From Inonotus obliquus (taxonomy: Eukaryota; Basidiomycota; Agaricomycetes; Hymenochaetales; Hymenochaetaceae), in assembly GCA_032164295.1 (NCBI GenBank), contig JAJHTX010000001.1, positions 1,178,001 to 1,242,000 on the forward strand: a stretch of 64,000 nucleotides of DNA, in the 5' to 3' direction. Positions within the stretch are counted from its first letter, which is position 1. Each line of letters opens with the position of its first letter. The notes under the pieces were generated by a model. The model saw only the letters and a program-made list of their open reading frames with translations. It did no database searches and was not told where the DNA came from. Made by a program: the position numbers and the translations under genes. Shown in pieces: positions 10,749 to 21,650 of the stretch.

Positions 10749-13131
10749 ATGTTAGCGGCAGCAAGGCTCCGTACCGTCGGGCCAGTCTCCTCTTTCAGAG
10801 GTATACAACGAGTCAATCATGTTCATTGTCCTCCCAGAGCATTCTCGCGGCTCAATCGACCTCGACCAACGAGTCATAATGTACGACACTTCTCGAGCTT
10901 TCCCCGTACACAATCGTTCGTTCCGTATTTCACCAAGACGAAGATTCCGTATCATAAATTTGGTCGGCATATTTTATGGACACTCCCAATTGCGGGTGGC
11001 ATCGTGTTGTATCTTTCGCAGAATAAACCACTTCATCTCCCCTCAGTCTTTTCATCACCTCACCTTATCCCCGTTCCACCACCGCATGAATCCGAGGACG
11101 AGCCTTCAGAAGAAGCCCAACCCGAAGCTCAGCTAGTAATCAACTCCCCTGATGAAGAAGAACGTTCTATCCTAGCTCGAGTCGGAAGGATTCTTAATCA
11201 ATGGGTTTGGCAACCTCTGTCTACTGCGAGACGATTTGCATTCTTGTTGATTGTTTTTGTTCCGGTGATATTGACTTCACCTGCTGTTTTTCTCGGGAAA
11301 GTGGAGAAGAGGGCGGGAGGTGAAAGGACGGGTGCGCTTTGGTGGTATGGTTTTCTGGTGTATGCTTTGCAGAGGGCTGGACCGAGTTTTATCAAGGCGA
11401 GTGTAAGCGGCTATTGAGTGGAGTGTTATTTTCTGATATTTGCACATAGCTCGCTCAATGGGCGGCATCTCGGGAAGACCTATTCCCCGATGAGCTATGT
11501 ATCAGGATGGGTCAATTACATTCAAACGGAAGGCCTCACTCCATCCAACACACGCGTCGAGTCATTGAGCGTGTCTTCCAAAGACCCTTTGACGATGTCT
11601 TCGAAGAGTTCGATGAGACTCCCATAGGCGTTGGCGCCATTGCACAAGTGTACCGAGGAACCTTACGGAAAGACCTTATCCCTCCTTCATATCTCAATCC
11701 GAAACGACAAAAGCGGCATGGACCAGCGGCGTTTGACCCTAGCGTGCCTTATGAACCTCCACCATCCGTTCCATCTACGACGGTCGCGATCAAGATACTG
11801 CATCCTCGTGTTGCTAGTTATGTCGCGCGCGATTTGGCAATTATGCGATTCTTCGCTAGGATTATTAACCTCTTCCCTGGGATGCAGTGGATTTCTCTTC
11901 CGGAAGAAGTTGAGGTGTTTGGGAACATGATGGCTCAGCAACTTGACTTACGACACGAGGCGCGTAATCTTCGAACGTTCGAACAGAACTTCAGTAAGCG
12001 CAAAACGGCTATTTCGTTCCCTCGCCCTCTCCTGGCATTCTCGACCAAGGATGTCCTCATTGAGGAATACCAGGTTGCTCTCCCTTTAGAGGCGTTCCTG
12101 AGGAACGGAGGAGGCCCATACGATAAGTACATTGCGGAACTTGGTCTGGACGCATTCTTGAACATGTTGTTGCTGGATAACTTTGCTCATTCGGATTTAC
12201 ATCCTGGGAATATCATGATCAAGTTCTACAAGCCTTCAACTAGTTTCTTGCTCAAGGGTATATGGGCATCGTTGGTGGGAACGAAACAGCCTGAGGATCC
12301 GTTACATCCGAATAGCATCCAGTCGCATGACGACGAGGATGCCGTCAAGTACCTTCGTACACTAATTGCTGATCCGCCAGCATGGCGGAGAGAACTACAC
12401 TCGATATCGGAAGAAGGTTATCTCCCCGAACTTGTCTTCATCGACACCGGGTTGATAACGACGCTCAACGACGCCGACCGAAGAAATTTCCTCGATCTAT
12501 TCCACGCCATAGCCGAGTTCGACGGGTACCGGGCTGGTCAATTGATGATTCGACGATCACGCACACCACACCTCGCGTGGGACCCAGAAACCTTCGCGCT
12601 AAAAATGCAACACATCGTTTTGCGCGTCAAACGCAAGACCTTCTCTCTCGGACAAATTAAAATATCTGATATCCTTGTTGAAGTCCTTCGAGCAGTTCGG
12701 GAACACCACGTTAAACTCGAAGCGGATTTCGTTAATACTATTATTGCTGTTCTATTGCTGGAAGGGATCGGAAGGCAGTTGAATCCGGATCTGGATCTGT
12801 TTAAGAGTGCCTTACCGATTATGAGGATGCTTGGGAGGCAGATGGCTGTGAATGAGGGTATGAGCGGGAAATCGGTGAAAGAGTTACCGAGGAGTGATTT
12901 GTTCGCATACTTGAAGGTGCGGATTCCTCTCTTCGGATGCAGAATTAGCTAGTTGCTTACTCTCTGCGTGTTACAGTTTTGGATGTGGTCGGAAGCGCGA
13001 CAATTCGCCTCCATAGCTACCGAAGATATCGACAACTCGGTCAGATACGATCTGTATGTGCTACGCTGCACTCCTCTTTTGTTAATTTTGAGCTCACTTC
13101 ATGTCTTTGTAGCCTGGTCCCGAATGTTTAG
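10749..13131 (+). CDS. Mitochondrial ABC1/ADCK/UbiB-type atypical kinase (YPL109c/Cqd1-like)
   Basis: Member of the UbiB protein-kinase-like family, mitochondrial proteins linked to coenzyme Q biology. Model: exons 10749-11402, 11450-12916, 12977-13053 and 13113-13131, 738 residues. The N-terminus is Arg/Ser-rich without acidic residues, as expected for a mitochondrial presequence. Hydrophobic segments follow at about 75-90 and 165-185. Motifs in order: GPSFIKASLAQWAASREDLFP (the KxGQ-type region, here Lys-Ala-Ser-Leu-Ala-Gln), GVGAIAQVYRG at about 278, VAIKILHP with the putative nucleotide-binding Lys, HSDLHPGN at about 464 (catalytic loop) and FIDTGL at about 550 (DFG equivalent). A family-typical insertion lies between the last two. 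Splicing at 11402/11450 gives Lys-Ala-Ser-Leu-Ala-Gln-Trp; a slightly different junction is possible. YPL109c-like kinases have been reported near Agaricomycete A mating-type loci, as I recall. Confidence 0.88.
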
Positions 13132-13545
13132 ACTTTTGAGCATAACATATCACAATCGCATCCAGAGTAGACGGCAGAACGCAGCAACACTCCCGATAGA
13201 ATTTACATACGCTTCTTATAGTGCCATACGGTGTATTAATTTGTAGTTATTCGAGCATTTTAGAATCAGATACAAGCCCTTTCATCTCTTTTGAACATCA
13301 TTGTGTGATATTTCTTTCTCGACGAGAGGAAATGCCCACCCGCACATACCTCATCGGACCTTGTGCTAGATCTCTTAAACACAATCCGCTGCGTTGTGAA
13401 GTGATTCGCCTTTTCTAGCACTGTGCATTGCGGTTGATCGTAGCTACTGGAGTCACTCGAGAATTAAATAGTCCCTTTATCACAATATAGATTCTAAGCC
13501 CTTATTACTGTACTGAACCTCTCACATCCTTCTCCAGAAAGCGCA

Positions 13546-14859
13546 TTAAACGACAACGATAGAACCCATATTCTCCTCGTTCTCAGATTCAGATAGAACT
13601 TTTGAGACGAACGTTGATGGAATAGCAGCAGGGACGTCGAGATTTACGTTAGCACTGGACGATGTATGTGGCGAGGAAAGATCGGTAGGAGGAGGGGGTG
13701 GTGGTGGGAGAGCCGTAGCTTGCCATCCGTTCGCGAAGGATGCGATAGCTGCGATGAGTCCGAATAGGCTGACCCAGATCTATGGGAATGACATCAAATT
13801 TTCATATCACTTTGGGCAAAGATCACTGCAAAGAACTTACATCGTTTGAGAATAAACCTTTCTCTAGTGACCTGGAAAGTTGAGCAGGTCATACTGTACA
13901 GCCATCTCTAAGCTTTGATTGTACTACACGACTTACCAATGAAGCGTAAGCGGAACATTTGCCAAATTCTCGATGAACTCGTGTCTAAGCACGAATCTCC
14001 GCTTCGCGAGGTCTGCCTTCTCCATGTCTGTATCTCCGTTACTCCTCGACTTTGCCAGAGCCCGTTCTCGTAACCTCAACAAGCGCGCATCCTCACGTAG
14101 ATGAATGAGATGCAAAAACACATAAACTGCCCATGCGCGCGTAGACCAAAGTGCGAGCTTTGAAGCGTTCAATTTAACCGAGAGGTTTCTTGAGAAGGGG
14201 ATGGGGAGTGAGAGCCTTTCGGGGAGGATCCCGTGTGTACGCAGGTAGTAGAGATGTTCTAAGGGATAGTAGAGGAGCATTGACCACCCTTGGATACGTT
14301 CGATTGTGAGGAGTTTTCGTGTTGGAGGGGGCATGCGTTCGAGGGAGGTGAGCCATTGGTAAATCGGAAGAAGACCTGTAATGTCCCGGTGTCACCGAGT
14401 TGAAGAAAGTAAATGGGGAGCATACCCCAGAATCTATAAAGCATCCTTGAATCTCCTATGAGACTATATAACTTGGACAGAGAGGCCGAGGCCGAGCTAG
14501 AACCATCTTTTCGTTTCCCGTGCCGGTATTGGAGCCTCGCCCGAAATTCGAGAAACGGGATGATGATTTTCAGAGCGTATTGGATAATCTGTTCAAACGA
14601 GTTGTTCAGGTTCAGCTACAGTCCAAATAAGAAGCTTAGAGAAATCAATACCGAGAAGAACTTGCTGGATGAGTGAAAAAGGTCGTGTCAACATTTTCTT
14701 GCTTGGGGAACTAAACGTGGGGACAACGCACTCGCTTCCGTTCCAGGTGCTCAGGTATCTGACGGCATGGTCGAGCGTTTGAGATGTGGGAGCCTTAGAA
14801 AACGCGCCTAAAACTAAGTCGTTTATTCGACCTAGTGTGAGTTCCTTTGTTTTGGACAT
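13546..14859 (-). CDS. PEX11-family peroxisome proliferation protein
   Basis: PEX11 proteins remodel the peroxisomal membrane during elongation and fission. Model on the minus strand: exons 14859-14732, 14664-14652, 14588-14426, 14375-13937, 13871-13841 and 13779-13546, 335 residues. The N-terminal part reads TLDHAVRYLSTWNGSD then KFFS and IIQYALKIIIPFLEF, the usual PEX11 opening. The middle holds LLTIERIQGWSMLLYYPLEHLYYL, and the C-terminal hydrophobic segment is IWVSLFGLIAAIASFANGW. The second exon is a 13-nt microexon encoding D-K-F-F-S together with its flanks. Skipping it would break the frame and the family motif. A Pro-rich stretch and acidic tail end the protein. It is convergent with the ABC1-type kinase upstream. 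Confidence 0.88.
14652..14664 (-). other. 13-nt microexon in the PEX11-like gene
   Basis: It is flanked by an AG acceptor (14666-14665) and a GT donor (14651-14650), with introns of 67 and 63 nt on either side. It supplies the codons for Lys-Phe-Phe-Ser and completes the preceding Asp, giving the conserved DKFF...IQY motif of PEX11. Confidence 0.8.
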
Positions 14860-15102
14860 GGTGGTTTAGTGCCTAGAGGGAGAGGATGACTTGATAAGAT
14901 AAAGAGTCGGTGTGAATTACCCGATATAACCGGAAACACGTCCCACGTGTTCGCGCTGTGCATGGCGTAAAAAAACTAAATATATTTACTCTTTATTTTC
15001 TTCGTACAAGACGCCATACACAAATAGATCGCGTGTTTGATTAAGAACAACGACCTTTTCTATGTTCTTTGTCGTTATAAACCCACACCAACGCTTGCAT
15101 CT

Positions 15103-16950
15103 CTAAGCAGTCGTAGCATGACCATTAAGGTAGTGAATGGCCGCGCTACGAATCTCTTCCATCCAGTCCTGCACTGTGTTTTCGTCGTAAGTATTCATAT
15201 CAACGAAAGCGAAAAAGGATAATTGTCCTTGTTCGGTTGAAGCGCCAAGGTAAAGTTCGGAAGGACGGCAGCGTAGGTACCTCTTTGTGTCCAAGATGTG
15301 CAAACGTTTTTGAGCACTCTTTGGATGGATGTAAAAAACCAGAGAGAAGGTCAACACAGCCCAAGACGTCTGAATGAGAGTGCTTACGTAGGTAGGGTAG
15401 CTGTAAGGTAGCATCTTATCTCGCTAAAGGGTATTTTTCACATGAATGTGTCGTTTTAACATGCGGGTTTCAACCTACATTTCCAAGACTTGAGCCACCG
15501 TTCGCAAAAACCGGTGAGCGGTTCAAGTGGAATGTACTTGGAGCGGGGGCACTCGCACTTTTTTGTTCTCTTGCCCTCCATGCTAAACCCACAGCTTTCG
15601 CTTTGGAGACGCGGAGCGGAGTTTGTATAGCGTGAATTTCAAAAAGCAGAGGGTTTCGCAGTTGCCTTTCAGTCTCAGTTCGGACGAGACGGGCACGATG
15701 AAAGAAACGTGCTGGGGAAAGGAGGGCGGAGTAGTGTGGTGCACCATTGAGTTCTTCATGCTTGCAAATGGGGATGTTACAAGTTGGCATAAACGGCAAC
15801 GTTGAGCCGCTGAAGCCAATAGCCAAGCAGATGTCAGTTGCACCTCCTTGGTCAAACCATTCGCGGTTTATAAAGGGCCGGAAGTTCACAGGACCGTAAA
15901 AGTGCATGGGTTGTGTTCGCCGAAACTCCCATTCATCGTCACTGATCAAAGGTTCTCCCTTCTCATTGGTTTTACGATGTCTCTTGTGCAGGACGCGAGA
16001 TATTGCGATCTGGCTGAGAACAGGTAAGGCACTTCCAAATGTGATGCCCGCTGACCGACATGAATTGAGTATCCGATCGGAGAGGTCTAGAGGGATGCGG
16101 GATAAGAACATGCGAGAAAGTGCCGGCTTTCCATAATACTCTATCAGATCCTTCGGAAGCGTATGTCCGCCCTGAATAATTCTTGTATTAATGTGAGGAC
16201 ATAAAAGGATCGAGTACGCACCAATTTCTTAGATTCACGCAAGTTTGCTATGATCTTCGCCGTGACTTCTCGCCATTTCCTGCGTGCTGCGCTTATCCCA
16301 GGAATGGGATGCAAGTCTTCAATAGGAGGCAACGACACCAAGCGTTCTGCGAGAGCCGTGTTGTGATTTGCTTGCGCGTCTGATGGAAGTATTGACAATT
16401 CCTGTAGGAACTCTCGCGTTGCCGTCGTGTTCGCCACACCATCTGTGATACAATGGTTCATACAGATGAAAACCTGATAGCGACAGGGCACGTTCTTTTG
16501 TTTGGCGACCCACACCCGCGAGAGGAGATTATTTGAGAGTGGTGACTGTCCGTTAAGAAGCCCTTCCGTAAATACTGACACTTTCTCAGTGTCATTAATG
16601 TCCATTCGAACAATCTCGTTCGGACGATGCGCTCGGAGGGATGCCTCGTCAACAACGAACTCGACCGTATCGGATTCCAGATTCTCGTCAATCGATGCCC
16701 CCAGTAGAGGGTAGCGTTGTTTCATGCGTATCCAGGCTCTCTGTACATTCTGTTCTGAAAATATATCATTCTCTACAGCTGGATCCACATCAAGCGTAAT
16801 CTGATGAATCGTGTTCGCCGTCCCTGCAAAACTAGAATCCCAGTAAAAGGCCAGTTCAGAGTTTCCGAGTTGTCGTCTATAGAGTGAGCGTTTGGGAGAC
16901 TCGTGAACCGATCGCCACCTAGTGGTTCTGTCATGGGTGAAGCTGGACAT
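15103..16950 (-). CDS. CoA-dependent acyltransferase-like protein, paralogue A
   Basis: Predicted member of the chloramphenicol acetyltransferase/condensation/BAHD-like superfamily, with the HxxxD-type motif HCITDG at about residue 167. Such enzymes transfer acyl groups from CoA to alcohols or amines; the substrate cannot be told. Model: exons 16950-16222, 16171-15479, 15423-15388 and 15318-15103, 557 residues, all introns in phase 0. Recognisable blocks are LGNSELAFYWDSSFAG near the start, NVQRAWIRMKQRYPLLGA, AARRKWREVTAKII, PVLSQIAISRVLHKRH and, at the end, RPSELYLGAS. A second paralogue with the same exon plan lies directly upstream on the same strand (17,308-19,132), so the pair arose by tandem duplication. 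The start ATG aligns with that of the paralogue. There is no signal peptide. Paralogues differ most at the extreme C-terminus. Confidence 0.75.
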
Positions 16951-17307
16951 ATGAGGGTTCAATATCAATGGCAATAGCAATCAAATCAAGAGAAGCGGAC
17001 CCAGATTACATAACAATGGCAATAAATATGCACAAGCAAACTCGTCGCGGCGTTGGTGTGTGATCCTGTCCCTTCATTCTCGCCCAACCATGATTACCCA
17101 CCATTTTCCTCCTAGAAATGTGGCATGAGACGACTGTGACACACAACTTGATGTTTGCTGATGAAACCGCGCGAGGCGCGATCTTGACAAGTTTCCGAGC
17201 GAGTAACGTATCCTCGCTTGGTTTCATAGTCTATTTCACTCTATTCTAATACCAAATGCGCTATCTTCCAATACACCCGAACTGTCTCCCTGGTTGACAG
17301 GATTTTA
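16951..17307. other. Spacer between tandem acyltransferase genes
   Basis: This 357-base gap lies between two genes of the same orientation. It should hold the promoter of paralogue A and the 3' end of paralogue B. No gene is seen. Confidence 0.5.
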
Positions 17308-19132
17308 TCAGAGCCTGCACTTCTGTGTTGCTTCGCTGCCGAGATAGTGGGTAGCAGCATACCGAATATTTTCCAACCATTCCCTGACGAGATCCTCGTC
17401 ATACGAGTTCAAGTCAAACAAACAGAAAAACTCCAGTTGCTTCCGATCGGTAATTGCACTAATATAGATCTCAGAAGGGCGGACGCGGAGGTGAACCCCA
17501 GAATCTGCGAGGTACAAGCGTGTCCGAGTGTCCTAGGGATGCAAAATCAAGTATTAATCAGTACCATTGATATGAATAAGACCGAGCTGCCTACGTTTCC
17601 GCGAATTGGGTACTCAGAAGGTAGCGTTAATTCTCGCTGAAATGAATTTAGAAAACCGCTAAGGATAACGGGAACAGGCACAAAACTCACTGTTCCGAAG
17701 CTAGAGCCATCGTTGGTAATAATGTATGAGCCGCAATTGCGTGTATCCGGGAATTTATCTGTCATTCCCGCCGTCCTCGCACGCCAAGCGAGGCCTGCCG
17801 CTTTTGAAAGGGCGAGCCGGCGGCTTACTCCCACATTATGGAGCTCATGGAGCAGTGGACTTTTCAGTTGGCGCTGTATTTGGGAATGAACGAGACGAGC
17901 GCGATACACGAAGCGTTCCGGACTGAGGAGATCGGAAAATGATGGCGCTCTTTCTCCTCGACGTGGTTCCTTCGCGGTTGGCATAAATGGAAGGGTCGAA
18001 TGGATGAAGCCGACGCCAGCGCAGACGTCATTCGCACCTCCTCCGTTGAACCACTCGCGGTTTAGGTAAGGTCGAAGGTTTATGGGACCGGAAAAATGCA
18101 TGGGCTGGATGCGTCGGTGATCCCATTCATCGTCGCCAAGCAGTGATTCTCCTTTTTCATCGGTCTGGTGACGACGTCTATACAAGACACGAGACAGTGC
18201 GACTTGACTAAGGACGGGCAACGTGCTACCCAGCGTGATGCCTAATGTTCGGCAGTAGTCAATTATTTGTCGCGAGATGTCTTCCGGCAGGCGTAAGGTA
18301 AGCTTATGCGAATGCCCTGGCCTTCCGAGATCCTGCAACGGGCGACCCGGAAGACTGTGCCCACCCTATGCATATCTTTCATTCCTGTTGATTCAGAAAG
18401 CTTAAAAGAACACACCATCTTTCTGGCCTCCCTCAGGCTTCCTATAACTTTCGCCGCAGCCTCTCGCCACTTTCTACGTGCCGCACTCATTTCAGTGATT
18501 GGGTTCAGGTCCTCGACTGGCACAAGCATCGATAAACGGTCTGCAAGGTCCGGACCAGCAACCCGGATCCCATTCGATAGGCTCGACAACTCATGGAGGA
18601 ACTCGCGCGTTACAGTCGTACCAGCTTTCCCATCTGAAATGCAATGCATTATACAGAAGATCATGTGGTATCGAAAAGGAATGTGCCTCTGTTTTGTTAT
18701 CCATACCCTCCCAAGGATGTCGCTCGAAACAGGCGCTGGACCGGCCAGTATTTTTTTTCTAATCTTCATGAAACCCTCGACATCCTCGACTTGCGATTGA
18801 TTGATTTCACCGGGACGATAAGTTCGCAAGTTTTCTTCCTTCAGTACAAATTCGACTGTTTCTGAATCTGCGAGCTCTTCGACCGTTGCGCCCAGAAGAG
18901 GGTAGCGTTGCTTCGTGCGTATCCAAGCCCTCTGCACGTTTTGCTCCGAGAATAGCTCGTGCTCTAGATCGGGGTCCGCGACAATCTCGACCTCGCTGAT
19001 CGTTGTTGCTGTCCCAGAGAACACCCAATCCCAGTAGAAAGCCAGCTCAAGATTACCGAGAGCTCGTCTATAGACTGCAATATCAGGAGCCTCCTGAATT
19101 AGTCGCCACTTGTGACCTGCTTTGCCGGTCAT
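17308..19132 (-). CDS. CoA-dependent acyltransferase-like protein, paralogue B
   Basis: Tandem paralogue of the gene at 15,103-16,950, with the same fold prediction and the HxxxD-type motif HCISDG. Model: exons 19132-18416, 18365-17691, 17636-17595 and 17532-17308, 552 residues. The three introns fall at the same positions and in the same phase 0 as in paralogue A. Shared blocks are LGNLELAFYWDWVFSG, NVQRAWIRTKQRYPLLGA, AARRKWREAAAKVIGSLREA, GGHSLPGRPL and LGSTLPVLSQVALSRVL. I took the ATG at 19132 because it aligns with the start of paralogue A. In-frame ATGs upstream would add an unconserved extension. Intact, with no frameshift seen. Likely cytosolic; substrate unknown. Confidence 0.75.
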
Positions 19133-19678
19133 AGTGGAGGATAAGGTGCACTGCTGATTATGAGAAGAATTCGGTGCATTTCTCTTCATATAAATGGGCG
19201 TGAAAGACAATTAAGCTCATCCCTATGTTTTAGCCGACTCGGCGTAACTCCGTGTCCGTGGGTACGGTTGAACGCGGATGTTGAGCGGATATTTTCAAAA
19301 ATTCGCGATTCATTAGCGGCAGATATGCAGCTTTACCCTAATCCTACGGAGGCGTTGCATAGAGAAATGAAGAAAATTGACTTCCCGCCAGCATTGACGA
19401 ATGGTGGACGAGGGATTCGCTATTGATGTATTATTTGCGCGTGTGAAATCAGTCGAGCTCGTCATTTCACCTCCGTGATCAGAATTTGTTTTGGGGAACC
19501 TAACTACGGAGTCTCTCCATATGGGCGACGGTTAACTTGCGAAGCCAGGATTCCATTGATCGGAGACCGGCTCTGTTATTGAATTTCATAGACACGGATC
19601 GACGGGTTGTACTTCTAGACAAGCCTGGAAGCCTTCGAGAGCGCTCACCACATAATCCCCCACGCCACGCAAGGTTAT
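19133..19678. other. Intergenic region, no supported gene
   Basis: This stretch lies between the acyltransferase start and the LPMO stop. Short frames only; it probably carries the promoter of acyltransferase B and the LPMO 3' end. Confidence 0.4.
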
Positions 19679-20787
19679 TCATCCGCTCCAGACAGGCTAA
19701 TGTGAACCATATCAAGAAAAGAAGATGAGTGATCTCAGAGAAGACTCTCACCGGTCCCGGTTGTGTGTAGGTTGCTGGCACAGGGTAGTATACTGGTGGG
19801 AAAAGGAAGAAATGTAAGGTTTTTGACAATTACAGAACTGACAATCTCACTATTGATCTGAATTCCAGGCTCCTATATACAGTGAGAAAAAGTAAATGAG
19901 TTTTTCAGCTTGACTCTGAGTTTCTTTTGACGTACGCGACCGTTGTAAGCACCAGGGAATGCAACAGTGGGACCAGGGTTGCCGCTTCTTCCATTAACGA
20001 CGTTAAGCTGGCCACAAGCGATATAGAACTGGGCGCCGCCCACGTTTTGTGCCTGGTGAAGGGCAATGTTCTCGATGCGAAGGAGGTATCTAATTAGGTG
20101 TTTGAGATTCCGGGTGAAACGTGCCGATCAGAAATTCGATTTCACTCACTGTCCTGAAGGAAGGGATCCCGGTAAAGTGACGGTGAAATCCTGTCGTCCT
20201 GATGAGGAAACAACGTTTAGATGTCACGCCAGCTCGCCAGGTATTGATACTAACCTTCGGAGGGGAATGAAATCGAACTTCCACCGTTTGTGACCGCTGG
20301 AAGTTCCCAAAGCTTGAACCATACGGATCCGTCTCCAGCCCATCCCGTAACGTTGCCCGGCGCTCTTGCCTGATTTCCTGTGCGTCAATAACATGTACTT
20401 ATGTGGACATGAGTAGTCTTACAGCATAGATGGCGGTTGAAGAAGCATGGTAAATGGCTTCATCTGCCCTGAACCCTACTATGTCGCCTGCGTTGACCGT
20501 CGCAGTTTGTGCGGTAGTACCAGTTTCACTAGTGAAGCAACGTATGTCTATAGAGTTGACGTCTGTCACGGGATGGCGCGTATTGTAATTGTTCGTCCTC
20601 CTAACGTTCTGCCACAACGGTGTTGGACTCCCGTTCACGAGAAGTGTTCCGAAGGTATCTGGATATTGAAGTATACGTCAATCGACCTGCATTGAGTTGC
20701 TAGAGAACATCAAGAGGACATACAGTGACCCGCGGCTTGTGAAGCGAGAGCCACAAGAGAAATTGCAAGTGTAGCTAGAGACTTCAT
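19679..20787 (-). CDS. AA9 lytic polysaccharide monooxygenase
   Basis: Secreted copper enzyme that cleaves cellulose oxidatively. Model: eight exons on the minus strand (20787-20724, 20658-20423, 20369-20255, 20198-20150, 20089-19936, 19872-19851, 19792-19752, 19696-19679), 232 residues. The signal peptide is [20 protein letters not shown], followed directly by His21-Tyr-Thr-Phe, the N-terminal histidine of the copper brace. The second copper ligand is His92 in EAIYHASS. Further family blocks are [43 protein letters not shown] with the axial Tyr, REPGIQINIYYPVP and the C-terminal GPPVWSG. There is no cellulose-binding module. Intron 2 uses the second of two nearby AGs; only that choice gives IYAARAPGN in frame. 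A TATA box lies 40 bases upstream of the ATG. Confidence 0.93.
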
Positions 20788-20826
20788 GCTGGAGCGTTGT
20801 CCCGAGATCTCATTACGGTGCGGAAT

Positions 20827-20834
20827 CTTTTATA
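20827..20834 (-). promoter_or_regulatory. TATA box of the AA9 LPMO gene
   Basis: TATAAAAG on the minus strand, 40 bases before the ATG at 20787; a good core-promoter match. Confidence 0.55.
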
Positions 20835-21650
20835 CTCTTCACAAACCAGTCTTCAGTACGTTCCCCGTCAGAGCAACTGTCACCATTCTCTGGGCATATA
20901 CCACCATGAGTACGACCTTCGCTAAGTCTTCGGAAAGGGGGAGCACGAGATCCATTTGTGCAAGAGTCAGCGGTGCATCCGGTTAATGAGCAGGACATCG
21001 GAGTATCAATGATTGACGAAGATGAGAGCCAAGCAGAACGACGACAGTTAAACAAACGTTTCACATGTCAGACTGGCTTGCAAGCAAATCGCTTGAGGTC
21101 ACAGAATCGCACCATACCACAAAAGACGGCTTCGCTGCAGTTGGCCAGTTGCACCATTATAGTACTGGATTTTTGACGCGGCCGTGGATGATCCTCGCTA
21201 GAAGGGAAAATAGCGGAAAAATAGCACTTCAGCGGAGTATTTGTGGAAAGATGATTCCCATGCCTCTCTCTGGGCCAGAAGTTTAACATACTTGTCAATG
21301 AATAGAAGCTATCAAACTCGCCCTTTATACAAGCGTCAATATTACAGCTTGCCGAAAATCTGCCTCAACTTGTCGGGACAAGACGACTGCTCCAATACCG
21401 ATACATTCTTTCGAAGGTAAGCAGGACATAGAGAGGGAAAGCCAAGACCATCCTGCAGGAAGCAATAAGTGATGATCGAGTCTTGCACCTAGCATGGTGG
21501 ATGAGGAATGATCGACGCTATGATCGACGACCGCTTGTGTGCCGCCAGGTTTGGGATATCGTCAGCCCAACAAGGACGCGCTTACTATGGACGGCATCAG
21601 TCAAATGTTCAATTTTCGCACTCGCACTACCTCCGCAACCTTTTCTCACA
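20835..21650. other. Divergent intergenic region between LPMO and FUSC-like gene
   Basis: About 0.8 kb separates two divergently transcribed genes. It probably holds both promoters. Only short frames are present. Confidence 0.45.
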
